DNA of 64,000 nt from Flavobacterium nitratireducens (GTDB taxonomy: Bacteria; Bacteroidota; Bacteroidia; Flavobacteriales; Flavobacteriaceae): NCBI RefSeq assembly GCF_029625335.1, contig NZ_CP121111.1, forward strand, positions 2,356,001-2,420,000, given 5' to 3'. The stretch's first letter is position 1; every line of letters begins with the position of its first letter. The translations under genes and the position numbers were made by a program. Positions 17,949-27,700 of the stretch are shown here, in pieces. The notes beneath the pieces are model-generated. The model had not been told where the DNA came from, searched no databases, and was given only the letters and a program-made list of their open reading frames with translations.

Positions 17949-20186
17949 TTAAAACTCGGCTTTTAATCCTATGTTAAAACTCAAAGGCATATTAGGTCTA
18001 TATCCTTGCGGAAGGTTAGCTACGATGGATTTGTTGTTAGTTATATTATTGATAGTTGCGAAAGCTGAAAAGTTTTGACTGAATTTATAATTTGCAGATA
18101 CATCTATAATTAAAAATCCTGTAATTGTGTTCACATCATTATACTTTATATTATCATTTGGTACTATTGCATCACTTTGACCTGGCTTCGTTCTTGTTTC
18201 TCCTGTATATCGGCCTATAATAGTGGCATTAAATTTTTTATTTTCAATACCTATACTTGTCGTTAATAAATGAGGAGTGATAAAAGGTATTAAATCATTT
18301 TTGTTAATTGTTCCACTTCCCCAGTCGCCACCACCATTTACAAAGGTTTCTTGAAATTTCGCATCAGTATAAGTGTAGGCAATGCTAACAGGTAATTTTA
18401 AGTCTGAATTTGCATTCTTTTTGTGCAGTAAATCATATTCTATTCCAATTTCTAATCCTTGAATTTTTGCATTTCCTGCATTAAACAAATCGCCTGTACC
18501 AGCTCCGCCACCAGAAACATTGTCTGAACCTAAAATATTGTCATAGTTGTTTAAAAATCCTACAACCTGAGCATTTAATCCGCTTTTATTAAAACGATAA
18601 CCCAATTCATAATTTATTGAAGTTTCTACTTTTGCTTGTCCTGTGGTAGAAGTTATAGATGGCATCCCTGGGGGTGAAAAGCCTTTGTGTACCCCACCAA
18701 AGGCACTCATATTTGGATTTAATTCATAATTTATTCCAATACCTGGCAATACAATAAATAAATCATTTTTGGCAGATTTCAAAGCTGTTCCTAGTCTAGC
18801 ATTATCGGCTGTTCCATAATTTTGAAAATCAATATTTACTTTTTCATAACGAACACCAGGACTTACTTTTAATCCTTTGTAACTTAAATCATAACTTAAG
18901 AATGTAGCAAAACTTTTGGCATTTCTGATTTGGTTTTCTTTATTTCCTTTGAAACCAATTCCAGTCTGTATCAAAACTCCATTTGTCATTGTGGAGGTTG
19001 AACTTGTTGCATACCTGTCAGCTTGGTCTGTGTGATAACGAATACCTACCTGAAATTTATGGCTTATTTCATTGGTAGTGAATGAATATTGAGCATTGGT
19101 TTGTAATCCTTTTGAAAGATAAGTTCTATTAGACGCTTGCCCTTCGATAGCACCATTTGCTTTACCTGACATAATATTATATCCTTCTTGATTTGTGATT
19201 GGGTCTGCTAAAATATTGTTGATGCTTTTCCCACCAAAGGTATTGGCTCTATACCAATCTCTAAGAGTATATGAATAATATGCTGTTGTGTTAATGGCTA
19301 AATTTTTAGATGGAATGATAGTGTGATTTAATGAAAGATGATTATGTTTTAAGTCTAAAATATCATTTTGTGTCCCTGCATATCTTTTTATTGGGTTTGC
19401 TTTAAAGTCTTCATAGGTAAGTCCTAAATACGTTTCATTTCCTTCTTCGGTAGTATTTAATACTTTTAATGTTACAGATTGTGGTATTCTTACATTTTCA
19501 TCTGTGTGCCAACGTAATTTTCCCATTACATCTCGTCTATCAAAACCTGTATTACCGCCATTATCTAATTTCTTAAACCCGTTGCTTGCAATACGATTTA
19601 CTTCAAAAACATAATCGAAATTTTTACGACTATCTCCCACCCAAACTCTTTGTTGATTAGTACCAAAACTACCATACGATAATTGAGCAAAACCTTTAAA
19701 TGTGCTTGGAATAGTTGTTGAAAGTAGATTTACTGCACCTCCGATTGTATATGGACCATATTTTATTTGACTGCTTCCTTTTAAAACCTCGATGCCCTGC
19801 ATACGAGCAAAAGTTGGAAAATAGTATGCCGATGGGTCAGCATACGGTGCTGGTGCAATAAGAATACCATCCTCCATCAAAGTAATTTTCGCACTTCTGT
19901 TTACGGGTGTTCCTCTTAAACCAATGTTGGGTCTTAAACCAAAGCCTTCTTCATCTCTTACATTCACCCCGGGTATAATCCTTAGTACATTATTTACATT
20001 AGGCTGATTGAGTTTTTCTAATTTACGAACCCCAATATATTGCCCTGCCCCTGGTAATGATTTACCTTTATCTCCAATAATTGTTACTTCTTCAAGATTT
20101 CGACTTGTTAAAGTGTCCTGTGTTGATAGTTGGGCAAAGGTTGAAATACTTAAAAGCATTAATGGTAATACTAAAATTTTATTCAT
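17949..20186 (-). CDS. TonB-dependent outer-membrane receptor, FecA-like
   Basis: A 745-residue receptor with a signal peptide (MNKILVLPLMLLSISTFAQ). There is no SusC-type N-terminal extension. The plug begins at LEEVTIIGDK and shows the FecA-type stretch GFGLRPNIGLRGTPVNRSAKITLMEDGI, then IEVLKGSSQIKYGPYTIGGAVNL. It ends in the beta-barrel with a C-terminal aromatic residue (GLKAEF). The resemblance to Fe(III)-dicitrate receptors suggests uptake of an iron chelate, but the substrate is not proved. An AraC-type regulator lies 89 bp upstream on the same strand. The group II intron ends 9 bp after its stop codon. Confidence 0.9.
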   Translation of the reverse strand: MNKILVLPLMLLSISTFAQLSTQDTLTSRNLEEVTIIGDKGKSLPGAGQYIGVRKLEKLNQPNVNNVLRIIPGVNVRDEEGFGLRPNIGLRGTPVNRSAKITLMEDGILIAPAPYADPSAYYFPTFARMQGIEVLKGSSQIKYGPYTIGGAVNLLSTTIPSTFKGFAQLSYGSFGTNQQRVWVGDSRKNFDYVFEVNRIASNGFKKLDNGGNTGFDRRDVMGKLRWHTDENVRIPQSVTLKVLNTTEEGNETYLGLTYEDFKANPIKRYAGTQNDILDLKHNHLSLNHTIIPSKNLAINTTAYYSYTLRDWYRANTFGGKSINNILADPITNQEGYNIMSGKANGAIEGQASNRTYLSKGLQTNAQYSFTTNEISHKFQVGIRYHTDQADRYATSSTSTMTNGVLIQTGIGFKGNKENQIRNAKSFATFLSYDLSYKGLKVSPGVRYEKVNIDFQNYGTADNARLGTALKSAKNDLFIVLPGIGINYELNPNMSAFGGVHKGFSPPGMPSITSTTGQAKVETSINYELGYRFNKSGLNAQVVGFLNNYDNILGSDNVSGGGAGTGDLFNAGNAKIQGLEIGIEYDLLHKKNANSDLKLPVSIAYTYTDAKFQETFVNGGGDWGSGTINKNDLIPFITPHLLTTSIGIENKKFNATIIGRYTGETRTKPGQSDAIVPNDNIKYNDVNTITGFLIIDVSANYKFSQNFSAFATINNITNNKSIVANLPQGYRPNMPLSFNIGLKAEF

Positions 20187-20275
20187 TATTTTATTTTTAT
20201 TTAGATTTGTTATAAATTGAGTTGCAAAAGTCTAAATAAAATGAATAGTAAGTTTTAGTATTAGGGAATAGAATT

Positions 20276-21013
20276 TTAGAAATTGGGAATAATTGATTTG
20301 GATTGTTCCAATGGTGTAATGCCAAAATAATTTTTATATGCTTGACTGAAACTACTCAATGAAGCATAGCCCACAGCAAAGGCAATTTCTGAAATGTTTT
20401 GAGATGTGTTTTCAAGCAAATATTTGGCTTTAATCATTCTGTTTTCTTGTATAAATTCAAAAACAGTTTGATTGAAAACTTCTTTAAAGCCCTTTTTAAG
20501 ATAACATTGATTTGTACCTACTGCACTTGCAATAATGGGTATTGTGATATTATTTGATAAATTATCAATAATATAATTTTTAGCCAATTGCATTTTTTCT
20601 ATGACTGTTGGTTTGCTTAAAACTGCACAAGTGTCGCAACCCAACTGAAATATCAAACTACTTTTTTGAGATTGATAAAGTAAAAACAAAATGGTGCTTT
20701 CTAAAAATATTTTTTTGTGAATACCTGTCAACTTGCAATTAATCAAGTCTAAAAGTTTTGTCTGTGTGTTGCAACAAATACTTTGTTTTTCAATATTTAT
20801 TTCAAGGCTTTCATTATACTTTTCAAAGTAAGTCTTTGCAAATCGTATGTTTATTAGATAATTATTGTCGGCCAAGTCAAACAGGCAGTCGTTAGCAAAC
20901 AAGCCAAAAGTTAATAATATATAGGTTTGGTCTTGTGTTGTTACACAAAACGAACTGTCAATGTCAGCGTTTTGAGATATGTCTAAATAAATGTATTCGT
21001 TAACCAATTTCAT
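20276..21013 (-). CDS. AraC-family regulator, likely controlling the adjacent TonB receptor
   Basis: The best start is the ATG at 21013 (MKLVNEYIYLDIS), giving 245 residues; an open frame extends 30 codons further up but without family-like sequence. The C-terminal third is a classic AraC/XylS double HTH (NITIPIIASAVGTNQCYLKKGFKEVFNQTVFEFIQENRM ... ISEIAFAVGYASLSSFSQAYKNYFGITP). The N-terminal part is of the kind seen in PchR-like regulators, which sense siderophores and switch on receptors. The position before a FecA-like receptor supports that role. Confidence 0.88.
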   Translation of the reverse strand: MKLVNEYIYLDISQNADIDSSFCVTTQDQTYILLTFGLFANDCLFDLADNNYLINIRFAKTYFEKYNESLEINIEKQSICCNTQTKLLDLINCKLTGIHKKIFLESTILFLLYQSQKSSLIFQLGCDTCAVLSKPTVIEKMQLAKNYIIDNLSNNITIPIIASAVGTNQCYLKKGFKEVFNQTVFEFIQENRMIKAKYLLENTSQNISEIAFAVGYASLSSFSQAYKNYFGITPLEQSKSIIPNF

Positions 21014-21151
21014 TTTACAAAGATAGTAATTTGTTTGGGTGTGTCGGTCTTTAAGATTGCCTACAACGTCAGACTGTGAAAAAACCTCACAATCTACAAA
21101 CAAATATAGTTTTTTATTTCTTTTGTAGAGAGAAAAATCGTATTTTTATAT

Positions 21152-21436
21152 ATGCAATATATCCAAGGAATTCCTCGCCATCAGCTACAGATAAGTAGTT
21201 TAGAAGATAAAATTACAGCAGATAATCCTGTTCGTTTTATTGAATCTTTTGTAAATCATATCGATTTTGAGAGAATAGGTTTTCCGTCCAAGGTTTTACA
21301 AAAAGAAGGTCGTCCAAGTTTTGCCATAGCAGTATTTTTGAAACTGTATTTATACGGTTATCTCAACGGCGTTCGCAGTTCGAGACGATTGGAAAAAGAA
21401 TGTTTCCGTAATATCGAAGTACAATGGCTTTTGGAG
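21152..21436 (+). pseudogene. Truncated IS1182-type transposase, N-terminal part
   Basis: The frame starts MQYIQGIPRHQLQISSLEDK and runs through ADNPVRFIESFVNHID, FAIAVFLKLYLYGYLNGVRSSRRLEKECFRNIEVQWLLE, typical of IS1182/DUF772 transposases. The homology ends at about 21436, where the 260 bp repeat begins; the last 20 or so codons to 21499 come from the repeat. The catalytic part is missing. It differs from the fragment at 6771-7196, so a separate element left it. Confidence 0.88.
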
Positions 21437-21695
21437 GCCAAAACCCAATTCCCTGTGAAAGTTGATTTTATGGGTAAGGGAACTTATGCCCTAAGGTGAA
21501 GGAAAACACGACAAAACCATCTTTGAAACCACTTCAAAAAAAGAGGACACTAAATCCTCTTGAAATTCTCTATCAAAACTTTACGATAACTCCATAGTTG
21601 TGGAATGGCAGCGGTTCTCCCGATAATTATCGGGACAAGCTGTTCAACACGGGCTTCATTGTTCGTGCTTCGCACGCAACGAATCCCTTGCTGTT
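21437..21695. repeat. 260 bp repeat, copy 2
   Basis: Matches 15642-15901. Here the right end (ttgctgtt) is followed by atgggc and the 3' end of a lipoprotein gene instead of an intron. The left end abuts the truncated transposase. A stem at 21535-21561 (aagagga / tcctctt) with a T-run on the minus strand could terminate the lipoprotein transcript. Confidence 0.9.
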
Positions 21696-22170
21696 ATGGG
21701 CTGGTTTTATTAAAAGCTTTTAATGAATTTATAATTTTTCCAACTTTTTCAAGTTCGGTTTCTTTTAGCTTTGTATTATTTTCGGGGTTCAATAAGAATG
21801 AACAAACAAACAATTTATTTTTATAAAATAATTGCCAATAATACATTAAACCGTCCTGAGATTTTTCTAAATACTTAAATCCAATATAACCATTTTGAGT
21901 AATAATTTTTTCGGCGTTTTTCAGACTCTTGTATTCCTTTTCAATATAATTGTCATCAATGTTTCTGTCTAATTCAATTACAGTAATTCTTAAATTACCA
22001 GTCCAATTTTCTGTATCAAAGAATGCATTTACATTTTCTTCGTCTTCGTATTCAGCCCATTTTTCTGGAAGTATTATTGAGTATCCAAATTCGGAAGTAA
22101 AAAGATTGTTCTTTGGTTGTGAATTACAACTCATAAATAAAAAAGATATTAAAAGAATTGTGTATTTCAT
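21694..22170 (-). CDS. Small predicted lipoprotein of unknown function
   Basis: A protein of 158 residues if started at the ATG at 22170 (MKYTILLISFLFMSCNSQPK). This gives a clean lipoprotein signal with the lipobox FMSC, and so is preferred over the ATG 21 bp upstream. The mature part (EFGYSIILPEKWAEYEDEENVNAFFD ... YYWQLFYKNKLFVCSFLLNPE) looks like a single beta-rich domain for a membrane-anchored protein. No family was recognised with confidence. The gene is bracketed by the inverted 9-mers gttatgggc (21693-21701) and gcccataac (22186-22194), a cassette-like arrangement. Confidence 0.75.
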   Translation of the reverse strand: MKYTILLISFLFMSCNSQPKNNLFTSEFGYSIILPEKWAEYEDEENVNAFFDTENWTGNLRITVIELDRNIDDNYIEKEYKSLKNAEKIITQNGYIGFKYLEKSQDGLMYYWQLFYKNKLFVCSFLLNPENNTKLKETELEKVGKIINSLKAFNKTSP

Positions 22171-22387
22171 TTCTGTATTAAACTTGCCCATAACTCATAA
22201 ATATACGCAATAAACTTTCGCAAATACAGCCAAAATAGGGTAGATTGGCGCAGCTTTTATTTCGCAATATATTTTTTCAAATATATTAAATTATTCTTAC
22301 AAAAAATAAAAAGATTCCGTTAAAGTTTAATTAAGTTGTTCTTTAGTAAGGGAGAGAAGTTGTTAATTTGTGTAAAAATATTTTGCA

Positions 22388-23617
22388 ATGGGTTTTAGGT
22401 TGTTGTTTTTTATAGTTTTTCTTTTTATCATCGAATTGTATGCTTTTCAGGCTTTTAAAACAATTCTTAAAGACAAATGGTTTTTGATCAGTTATGCCGC
22501 AATTAGTGTGGCTATCTTGGTTTATATTGTGTATGGTTTTTTTAGTTTTGACCGCTCGGTGGGACAAACTAAGCAAACAATGTTTGTGATGGGCTTGATG
22601 CTGGTGGTGTATGTTCCTAAAATTGTGTTGGCGATTGTTTTGTTGACCGAAGATATTGTGCGTGTGGGGACTAGTTTAGTCAGTTATACCCTGTACAATG
22701 TGCCTCGAAACGAAATTATGCCCAGCCGACGAAAGTTTGTTAGTCAGCTAGGTTTAGGATTGGCTGCGATTCCTTTTTTGTCGCTGATTTACGGAATTAC
22801 GGTTGGGAAATACAATTACAAAGTGATTAAGCAACGTATCTTTTTCCCGGATTTACCAGATGCTTTTGATGGCTTTACGATTACGCAAATTTCAGATATT
22901 CATTCGGGGAGTTTTGATGATGCTGAGAAGATTAATTACGCGATTGATTTGGTCAACGAACAAAATTCGGATCTAATTTTGTTTACTGGCGATATTGTGA
23001 ATACACATGCTAAAGAAATGCATCCGTGGATTGAAACTTTTAACCGAATTAAAGCACACGAATATGGTAAATATTCCGTTTTAGGTAATCATGACTATGG
23101 TGAGTATGTGACTTGGTCTTCCCAAACGGAAAAAGACCAGAATTTCAAAGAAATTAAAGATTTGTATGGGCAAATTGGTTTTGAGTTGTTGTTGAATGAG
23201 CATAGACTTATTCAAAAAGGGGAGGACAAAATAGCCTTGGTAGGAGTGGAGAATTGGGGTAAAAATTTTAAACAGGCTGGTGATTTGAATAAGGCTTCTG
23301 AAGGATTGACTAAAGACGCGTTTAAAATATTGATGAGTCATGATCCTAGCCATTGGGAATACGAGGTTAAAAATAATGAGAAACATTTTCATTTAACACT
23401 TTCAGGTCATACGCACGGAATGCAGTTTGGGATTGAAATTCCAGGTTATTTTAAATGGAGTTTGGCGCAATATGTATATGCGCAATGGGCAGGTTTGTAC
23501 GAGCATTTAGGGCGTTATGTGTATGTAAATCGCGGTTTTGGTTTTCATGCGTATCCTGGTAGAGTAGGTATTATGCCCGAAATTACAGTTATCGAACTAA
23601 AAAAGGGAATGGAGTAG
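22388..23617 (+). CDS. Membrane-anchored metallophosphoesterase (YkuE/YaeI type)
   Basis: A 409-residue protein. The N-terminal ~140 residues hold several hydrophobic segments (LLFFIVFLFIIELYAF, WFLISYAAISVAILVYIVYGFF, MFVMGLMLVVYVPKIVLAIVLL). The calcineurin-like phosphoesterase domain follows with metal-ligand motifs ITQISDIHSG, LILFTGDIVN, VLGNHDYGEY, MSHDPSH and LSGHTHGMQFG. Family members act as membrane-associated phosphatases, in some cases on UDP-sugar lipid substrates; the actual substrate is unknown. Domain preservation suggests an active enzyme. Confidence 0.9.
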   Translation: MGFRLLFFIVFLFIIELYAFQAFKTILKDKWFLISYAAISVAILVYIVYGFFSFDRSVGQTKQTMFVMGLMLVVYVPKIVLAIVLLTEDIVRVGTSLVSYTLYNVPRNEIMPSRRKFVSQLGLGLAAIPFLSLIYGITVGKYNYKVIKQRIFFPDLPDAFDGFTITQISDIHSGSFDDAEKINYAIDLVNEQNSDLILFTGDIVNTHAKEMHPWIETFNRIKAHEYGKYSVLGNHDYGEYVTWSSQTEKDQNFKEIKDLYGQIGFELLLNEHRLIQKGEDKIALVGVENWGKNFKQAGDLNKASEGLTKDAFKILMSHDPSHWEYEVKNNEKHFHLTLSGHTHGMQFGIEIPGYFKWSLAQYVYAQWAGLYEHLGRYVYVNRGFGFHAYPGRVGIMPEITVIELKKGME

Positions 23618-23636
23618 CATAATTCGTGAAAAATGC

Positions 23637-23644
23637 TACATTTG
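23637..23644 (+). promoter_or_regulatory. -7 element upstream of the thioredoxin-like gene
   Basis: TACATTTG matches TAnnTTTG and lies 55 bp before the ATG at 23699. A matching -33 box was not found. Confidence 0.4.
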
Positions 23645-23698
23645 TATGTAAGAAACAGAATTTTTTCTTAGATTTAAAAAAAATAATTCGTTGGTTTT

Positions 23699-23995
23699 AT
23701 GTCAAAATTTGGAGAACTTATAAGTGCACATGTTCCAGTGTTAATAGATTTCTATACAGAATGGAATGAATCTTCAGTTTCTATGCATGAAGTAATAAGA
23801 GATGTTGCTGCTGCTCTAGGTGATAAAGCAAAGGTGATAAAAATTGATGTGGATAAAAATCAAGAACTAGCCGAAGCCTTACGAATTAAGGGATTGCCAA
23901 CATTGATGGTGTACAAAAACGGTCAAATGGTTTGGAGGCAATCTGGAGAGTTAGATGCTAATTCGCTTATTAGCATTGTTCAAGAGCAAATTTAG
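23699..23995 (+). CDS. Thioredoxin-fold protein without active-site cysteines
   Basis: A 98-residue thioredoxin fold (VPVLIDFYTEWNESS ... KVIKIDVDKNQELAEALRIKGLPTLMVYKNGQMV). The cis-proline loop (GLPTL) is kept. The usual WCGPC is WNESS, and the protein contains no cysteine at all, so it cannot do thiol-disulfide exchange. It may be a binding or chaperone-like protein. Its ATG lies 81 bp after the phosphoesterase stop, with its own promoter element. Confidence 0.9.
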   Translation: MSKFGELISAHVPVLIDFYTEWNESSVSMHEVIRDVAAALGDKAKVIKIDVDKNQELAEALRIKGLPTLMVYKNGQMVWRQSGELDANSLISIVQEQI

Positions 23996-23997
23996 CA

Positions 23998-24645
23998 CTA
24001 CAATTTTTCGAAAGAATAGTTGTTTTTGGTTAAATAATCCAAGGCTCTAGGCAATACATATTTTAAATTTTTATACGCTTTTACACTGTCGTGAAATACG
24101 ACGATACTTCCGTTTTGGGTATTTTTCAGTACATTTTCTAAACATTTTTCTGGGCTAATCGTTTGGTCAAAATCGGCACTCAGAACATCCCACATAATTA
24201 TTTTATAACCCAATTGTCTTAGTTCTTTAGCTTGGGCTGCTGTTATTTTGCCGTAAGGCGGACGGAAGAGTTTAGATTTTAGATTACAGATTTTAGATTG
24301 CAGATTTGAAATGTTGTTTTCACATAACAATGAGTTTTCAATATAATGTTCAGTTTTTGTTTTCCATCCATTCAAATGATTATAGGTATGATTGCCAATG
24401 CTGTGCCCTTTTTCAATGATTGTATTGAAAATTTCAGGATGTGCAGCGATGTTTTTACCTATACAGAAAAATGTAGCCTTTACTTGGTGTTTTTCTAATT
24501 CGGCGAGTACCCATTGGGTTATTTCTGGAGTGGGACCATCATCAAAAGTCAAGTAGATTTTCTTTTCTTTATTAGGAATGTCCCAAATGAGATTTGGAAA
24601 TAGTTTCTTGATGATAAAGTGGGTCTTAATCCAATAGGGTTTCAT
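23998..24645 (-). CDS. Polysaccharide deacetylase (NodB domain)
   Basis: Start at the ATG at 24645 (MKPYWIKTHFIIKKLFP), 215 residues; the longer open frame begins inside the upstream terminator. The NodB domain carries YLTFDDGPTPEIT (catalytic Asp and metal Asp), the metal-ligand HSIGNHTYNH, FRPPYGK and the motif SIVVFHDSVKAYKNL. These enzymes remove acetyl groups from peptidoglycan or N-acetylglucosamine polymers. No signal peptide is clear. The segment NISNLQSKICNLKSKL just before FRPPYG is encoded by a simple repeat (agattttagattacagattttagattgcag type) that recurs in intergenic DNA here. Confidence 0.9.
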   Translation of the reverse strand: MKPYWIKTHFIIKKLFPNLIWDIPNKEKKIYLTFDDGPTPEITQWVLAELEKHQVKATFFCIGKNIAAHPEIFNTIIEKGHSIGNHTYNHLNGWKTKTEHYIENSLLCENNISNLQSKICNLKSKLFRPPYGKITAAQAKELRQLGYKIIMWDVLSADFDQTISPEKCLENVLKNTQNGSIVVFHDSVKAYKNLKYVLPRALDYLTKNNYSFEKL

Positions 24646-24671
24646 TTTATTGTACTTGTTTACTGAAAGAT

Positions 24672-24717
24672 AAAAAAAATGTAGCAATCTATTTTATTAG
24701 AATTGCTACATTTTTTT
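24672..24717. terminator. Bidirectional terminator between DUF2723 gene and deacetylase gene
   Basis: The stem tgtagcaat / attgctaca has T-runs on both sides in both directions. It should end the DUF2723 transcript on the minus strand. Confidence 0.75.
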
Positions 24718-24738
24718 AATCAAAGGAATATTTTTAAG

Positions 24739-27700
24739 TTATTCTTTTTCTCTGCCAAATCGGTTGAAGATTTCGATGTATGTATTGAAAACTACACGGT
24801 GTTTTTGATAAAGTGCTTGATCATTATTTTTCTTCATTACTTCCAGTAATCCACGATAACGTTCTATATCAGTTACAATATCCATGGCTAGACTCGATTG
24901 ATCTGAAGGTGTCATTTTGCCGTAGTAATTCAAGTTGTCTTGGTATTTACCCACTAGTTTTTCTAAAAGCGAATGTGCTTTTGCTTTTTCGCCCACTTTA
25001 TAATAGCCATCGGCAAATGGTTCTAGTAGAGAGTAGTAGCCAAATTTGTCCACAGGCATTTTATCCATTGCTAAGGCAATTACTTTTTTAGCTTTATCAA
25101 TTTTGCCTTCTTGGATTAATTGGTACATCAATCGTGAAATATTGGTTCTGTAGGTGATACTTTCACGGCGCGTTTCTGGATCATGATAGATGTCGCCATT
25201 GCTGTTCCCCCAATCCCATTTCATGATAATATTATACATTTTTTCACTGTCAATTTTACCCATTTCCATAGGGTTTCCGTCTTTTGGAATTGTAGTTTTT
25301 ACAGGAACTAGTTTGTAAACCATACCGTCTAATTGAAGGTAATCCTTCATCCAAAGGTATTCTTCATCATCAAATGCTCCACCACTAAAATAAATAGGTC
25401 TTTTCCAATTGTTATTAGCAACTAGATCCAGCATCATTAAACGGTTTTTGTATAATGCGCCTCCTTTGGTGTCAATATCAATATAAGGAACTATGGAATC
25501 ATAATCTTTTTCAGATACTATTTTGTTTTTGATAATGGTGTTTTTGTCTACTGGAATTCTAAGTTGGTTTGTAGGGTAAAAATGGATAGTTTGTCCATTT
25601 TGCATTTGTACGGTTGATTTAGGAAGTTTAATAAAATCCATCAATCCTTTTACACTCCAACGGCTTTTTGTTTTTGGAATATTAACCACATAATCTAATT
25701 TGTCTCCTACGTATTGATCGTGGGTAAACGAAATAGGTAGTGGTTCTGATTCGTAGGTTTTAGTTTTCATTTGGTCAATGTACCAATCTGTCATAAAAAG
25801 ACTTGTATTGACAATTTTGACATCGGTACGGTAGCCTTCAATTTCTTGTACGTACCATAATGGAAAGGTGTCATTGTCACCAATGGTAAATAAAATTGCA
25901 TTTGGATCGCAAGAACTTAAGTAGGCTTTAGCCATTGCTAATGCGGTGTATTTTCCTGAACGATCGTGATCGTCCCAGTTTTCAGATGCCATGATTACTG
26001 GAGCTGCTAATAAGGATGCTGCTACAATTACGGGGCCTACAATTTTAGGTGAAAGACTTTTTTTAGCACTTTCATACAAGGAATACACTCCAAGTCCAAT
26101 CCAAATAGCAAATACGTAAAACGAGCCCACTAATGCATAGTCTCTTTCGCGAGGTTCAAAAGGTCTTTCGTTCAGGTAGATTTTTAAAGCTATTCCAGTG
26201 AATAAGAACAAGACTAATAGTACATAAAAACTTTTTAAGTCTTTGCTTGCATGGTACATTAAACCTATAAGTCCTAAAATAAAAGGAATAAAATAATACA
26301 CATTACGGCCTTTGTTGTTTAGGGCGTCAGCAGGTAAATAGTCCTGTGAGCCTAAATGCATGTCGTCAATAAATGAAATTCCACTTAACCAGTTACCATC
26401 TTGGTTGTCATATTTACCTTGATTGTCACTTTGACGACCAACGAAGTTCCACATTAAGTATCTCCAGTACATATAGCCAAATTGGTATTCGGCCATAAAA
26501 CGTAGATTGTCAGTAGTGGTAGGTTTATCAATGATTAAGTAATCACTATAGCTTCGTAGGAATTTAACAAAACCTTCGTTGTCAATTTGTTTTTGAGCGT
26601 AGGCTTGTCTAAATTCAGCTACGTTTTTTTCAACTTCACCTCTTAGTTGTGCAATGGCTTTGTTGTAATCTTCTGGCGAAAGTTGGCTTGCATCTACGCC
26701 ATAATTAGCCAAGTCATTTTCGTATGGATAATCAGGGTTAATTCTAAACTCAGGCGGATTTGTAAAATTGATGTAGTTTTCAATATGATCTGGGCTCCAC
26801 ATTCTTGGTAAAATCGCTTTGTGTGCGTTGTCACTGTTTTGTTCGGCGTTTTTATAGTTGTTTACAATTGCATATTTTCCTGTTTTGTAATCTCTTTCGT
26901 AGTTAGGTGCTTTGTCAAGATAAGGAGTGTCTTTGTCTAAACCGGCAAAGGTTTCAGTATATTGTGGTCCGTAAAATAAAGGATTGGATCCATATTGCTC
27001 TCTGTTGTAATAGGCTAAAACTTCACGAGCATCCGAAGGTTTGTTTTCGTTAATAATTACATTGGCGTTAGCACGAATAGGTAACATCAGCCAGGTTGAA
27101 AATCCAATAAGAATGAATAAAACGCAAAGGATAAGCGTGTTGTAAGTAACTAAGCCTTTCTCTTTTGTGTATTTTAATCCAAAATAAAAACCTGCAATTA
27201 CAGCCAAAGCAGCTAAAATAGTTCCTGAATTGAATGGCATACCAAGGCTGTTAACAGCAAATATTTCTGCTTTTGCAAAAAATGCCATCGTTAACGGAAG
27301 CAATAATTTGAAAATGAATAATAAAATTGAAACGACTACTACATTGGCAATGATGAAGTTTTTGACTGTAACGGTTTTGTAATTTTTAAAATAATATAAA
27401 AAACCAATTGCAGGAATGGTTAGTAATGCCATAAAGTGAACTCCAAATGAAAGTCCTACAACTAGAGAAATTACTAGTAGCCATTTGTTTCCTCTTGGTT
27501 TATCCATGTCTTGCTCCCAGCGCAATCCTAACCAGAATAGTAGTGCGATAAGTAACGAAGCCATCGCATAAACCTCGGCTTCAACTGCATTAAACCAAAA
27601 ACTATCTGAAAAAGTATAGGCTAGAGAACCAATAAACGAACTTCCTAAGATAACAAAATCATTGTTTTTGTTAGTTTCATCGGTATTAGAAACTATTTTT

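Noticed and set aside
21014..21103. 30-codon N-terminal extension of the AraC-type regulator
   Set aside because: The ATG at 21013 gives the normal start; the extension has no counterpart in AraC-type regulators.
14491..22200. Prophage, ICE or CRISPR array in the accessory region
   Set aside because: There are no integrase, phage, conjugation or cas genes and no regular direct repeats with spacers; the region is repeats, an intron, IS remnants and a few genes.
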